Shown here: positions 62,686 to 64,000 of the stretch, piece by piece
Layout of the letters: each line of letters begins with the position of its first letter
Position numbering within the stretch: position 1 is the first letter of the stretch
NCBI RefSeq assembly: GCF_007559025.1
Contig: NZ_CP041765.1
Span: 148,679-212,678, forward strand
DNA: 64,000 nt
Direction of reading: 5' to 3'
DNA from: Tomitella fengzijianii
GTDB taxonomy: Bacteria > Actinomycetota > Actinomycetes > Mycobacteriales > Mycobacteriaceae
The notes under the pieces: model-generated
Database searches by the model: none
What the model saw: the letters and a program-made list of their open reading frames with translations, nothing else
What the model was told of the DNA's origin: nothing
Program-made: the position numbers and the translations under genes

Positions 62686-63335
62686 TGTCCGGACCCGAGG
62701 CGCCCGCCCGGCCCCCCGCTCCGGCGGGCCGGGCGGGCGCGCCCGCGAAGGTGTCGCTGCGGGAGAAGCAGAAGGCCCGCACCCGCCGTGCGATCCGCTC
62801 CGCGGCCATGCGGCTGTTCACCGCGCAGGGGTACGACAAGACCACGGTGGAGCAGATCGCGCACGAGGCCGAGGTGTCGCACACGACCTTCTTCCGGTAC
62901 TTCCAGACGAAGGAGCAGGTGGTGCTCTCGCACGACCTGGACGACGACATCGACGCCGCGCTCGCCGCGATCCCCGCGGGGCTCGGGCACTTCGACCTGC
63001 TGCGCCGGCTGATCCGGGCGATGTACGACGTGCACGCGGCCGACGAGTGGACCAGCGACCTGCAGCGCATGGCGCTCATCGACACCGAGCCGGCGCTGCG
63101 CGAGGCCTACCAGCTGCAGAAGGAACAGAGCATCGCGGAGGCCGCCGAGTTCTTCGCCGAGTACCTGGACGTCGACCGGGACGACTTCGCGTTGCGCGTG
63201 TTCATCGCGGCCGTCGGCGGGGTCGCCTTTCGGCTCATGGGCGAAGACGACCCGGGCTGCGTGCCTGACGGTAGCGACCTCGACCGCGTGATGGGGGCCA
63301 TCGACCTGCTCGAACGCGGTCTGCCGTTGGTGTAG
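62685..63335 (+). CDS. TetR-family regulator coupled to the MMPL exporter
   Basis: The 216-residue protein has a Pro/Ala-rich first 25 residues, then helix-turn-helix 'RRAIRSAAMRLFTAQGYDKTTVEQIAHEAEVSHTTFFRYFQTKEQVVL' (about 35-82), and a C domain with 'LLRRLIRAMYDVHAADEWTSDLQRMALIDTEPALREAY' typical of the TetR_C (acyl-CoA/ligand) group. ATG overlaps the exporter stop by one base. It probably represses the exporter operon. Confidence 0.9.
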   Translation: MSGPEAPARPPAPAGRAGAPAKVSLREKQKARTRRAIRSAAMRLFTAQGYDKTTVEQIAHEAEVSHTTFFRYFQTKEQVVLSHDLDDDIDAALAAIPAGLGHFDLLRRLIRAMYDVHAADEWTSDLQRMALIDTEPALREAYQLQKEQSIAEAAEFFAEYLDVDRDDFALRVFIAAVGGVAFRLMGEDDPGCVPDGSDLDRVMGAIDLLERGLPLV

Positions 63336-63340
63336 GGGAG

Positions 63341-63922
63341 CTACAGTCCCCGTCCCCAGGCGGCGAGTACCCGGGCGGTGAGCGAGTCTCCCGCGTCGCT
63401 GGTGCCGGCGTCGGACGCCGGCCCCAGCGCGCCGTGGTCCCGGAGCAGCGCGCGCACCGGCGCGCCCCGCTCGAGCAGGAACGCGCCGAGCTCGGGGTCG
63501 ATAGCCACCGCCGGCGCGGCGACGGACGCGATGTCCCACCCGTGCAGCACGAGCTCCTGCACCCGTAGCACCAGCAACGTCGGCACGTCGATGTCGGCCA
63601 ACGGGTGGTGCAGCGTGATCGCGCTATCGCGGTGCCCGACGATGCGGGCGTCAAGGGCCGCCGACAGGCGCCGGTGCGCCGCCGCCGCGTCGTCGCCCGC
63701 ATGGTCATGAGTGCGGCTCCATGCCACCTCGGCGGGGTCGCCGCCGGCGAAGTAATGCTCGTAGCGGATCGCCCCGCCCAGCACGTGGTTGGCCACGTCG
63801 CGAAACGTCCATCCCGCGCAGCGGCTGGCATCGTCGCCGGTGAGGTCGGTGCGCGCGAGCACCGCGCCGAACCCGTCGGTGGCGCGGGAGAGCAGGCGCA
63901 GGTCGGCGTCGGTGACCGTCAC
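63341..63922 (-). CDS. Maleylpyruvate isomerase N-terminal (DinB-like) family protein
   Basis: The 193-residue protein has 'MTVTDADLRLLSRATDGFGAVLARTDLTGDDASRCAGWTFRDVANHVLGG', the mycothiol-dependent maleylpyruvate isomerase/TIGR03086 pattern with His near residue 46 as a metal ligand, then 'VLRVQELVLHGWDIASV' with another His. It is probably a metal and mycothiol-dependent transferase of unknown substrate. GTG at 63922 overlaps the stop of the gene entering from the right (GTGA). It is convergent with tetR, 5 bases apart. Confidence 0.85.
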   Translation of the reverse strand: MTVTDADLRLLSRATDGFGAVLARTDLTGDDASRCAGWTFRDVANHVLGGAIRYEHYFAGGDPAEVAWSRTHDHAGDDAAAAHRRLSAALDARIVGHRDSAITLHHPLADIDVPTLLVLRVQELVLHGWDIASVAAPAVAIDPELGAFLLERGAPVRALLRDHGALGPASDAGTSDAGDSLTARVLAAWGRGL

Positions 63923-63999
63923 GGCTGCGACATTCCGCGTTCCAGCTGCCCCGCGATCTGCGCCTCCAGCCGCTGCAGCCCGATCTGCGGCATGACGAT
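63919..63999 (-). CDS. C-terminal end of an unidentified gene, cut by window edge
   Basis: Only 26 codons are present, ending 'QIGLQRLEAQIAGQLERGMSQP'. The stop overlaps the next gene's GTG (GTGA), which supports a real coupled gene. The helical, Gln-rich end is not diagnostic of any family. Confidence 0.45.
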   Translation of the reverse strand: MVMPQIGLQRLEAQIAGQLERGMSQP

Positions 64000-64000
64000 G

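Overview
The window comes from a high-GC actinobacterium. Several genes point to a mycolic-acid-containing member of the Mycobacteriales (Gordonia/Tsukamurella/Rhodococcus/Tomitella-like; the genus cannot be fixed from this sequence). These are an Emb-type cell-wall arabinosyltransferase, an LpqH-like lipoprotein, an NDMA-dependent alcohol dehydrogenase and a mycothiol-type maleylpyruvate isomerase homologue. Genes are tightly packed, many with ATGA or GTGA stop/start overlaps. Long antisense open frames are GC-bias shadows. No prophage, insertion sequence, CRISPR array or rRNA was seen.

Layout. 1-17.9 kb: a 5'-truncated solute-binding protein with an acyl-CoA ligase and an orphan carboxyltransferase; an aldehyde dehydrogenase divergent from an NDMA alcohol dehydrogenase; small envelope proteins; arylamine N-acetyltransferase; a second solute-binding lipoprotein divergent from an arylsulfatase; a TetR regulator divergent from an MHS transporter. 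17.9-34.4 kb: a benzoate (box) catabolic island containing benzoate-CoA ligase, BoxB, BoxC, a BoxD-type semialdehyde dehydrogenase, a ferredoxin plus ferredoxin reductase in place of BoxA, a PaaX-family regulator, a second acyl-CoA ligase, an enoyl-CoA hydratase, an amidohydrolase, a cupin and a GPR1/FUN34/YaaH-type transporter. Its five operon promoters share one long-spaced inverted repeat, TCTACA-N25/26-TGTAGA. 34.4-45 kb: a VOC protein, a tetR-tauD-nitroreductase operon, an ECF sigma factor with a SnoaL domain, a polyhydroxyalkanoate locus (phasin-like protein, PhaC, MaoC hydratase), a cold-shock protein, a methyltransferase and small secreted or membrane proteins. 45-48.9 kb: a single arabinosyltransferase.

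48.9-60.4 kb is a complete selenocysteine island: selD, tRNA-Sec, selA and selB, then a secreted serine protease, then a three-gene formate dehydrogenase operon. The catalytic subunit of that enzyme has an in-frame TGA at codon 190 followed by a SECIS-like hairpin with a GGUCU loop. 60.4-64 kb: an MMPL exporter coupled to a TetR regulator, and a mycothiol-type isomerase homologue.

How the parts may work together: BoxC-type ring cleavage releases formate, and the selenoprotein formate dehydrogenase 30 kb away could oxidise it (inference). The most notable signals are the shared box-regulon operator, the rewired box electron-transfer branch with a small protein of unknown function, and the selenocysteine island with an unusual tRNA-Sec acceptor/T-arm geometry.
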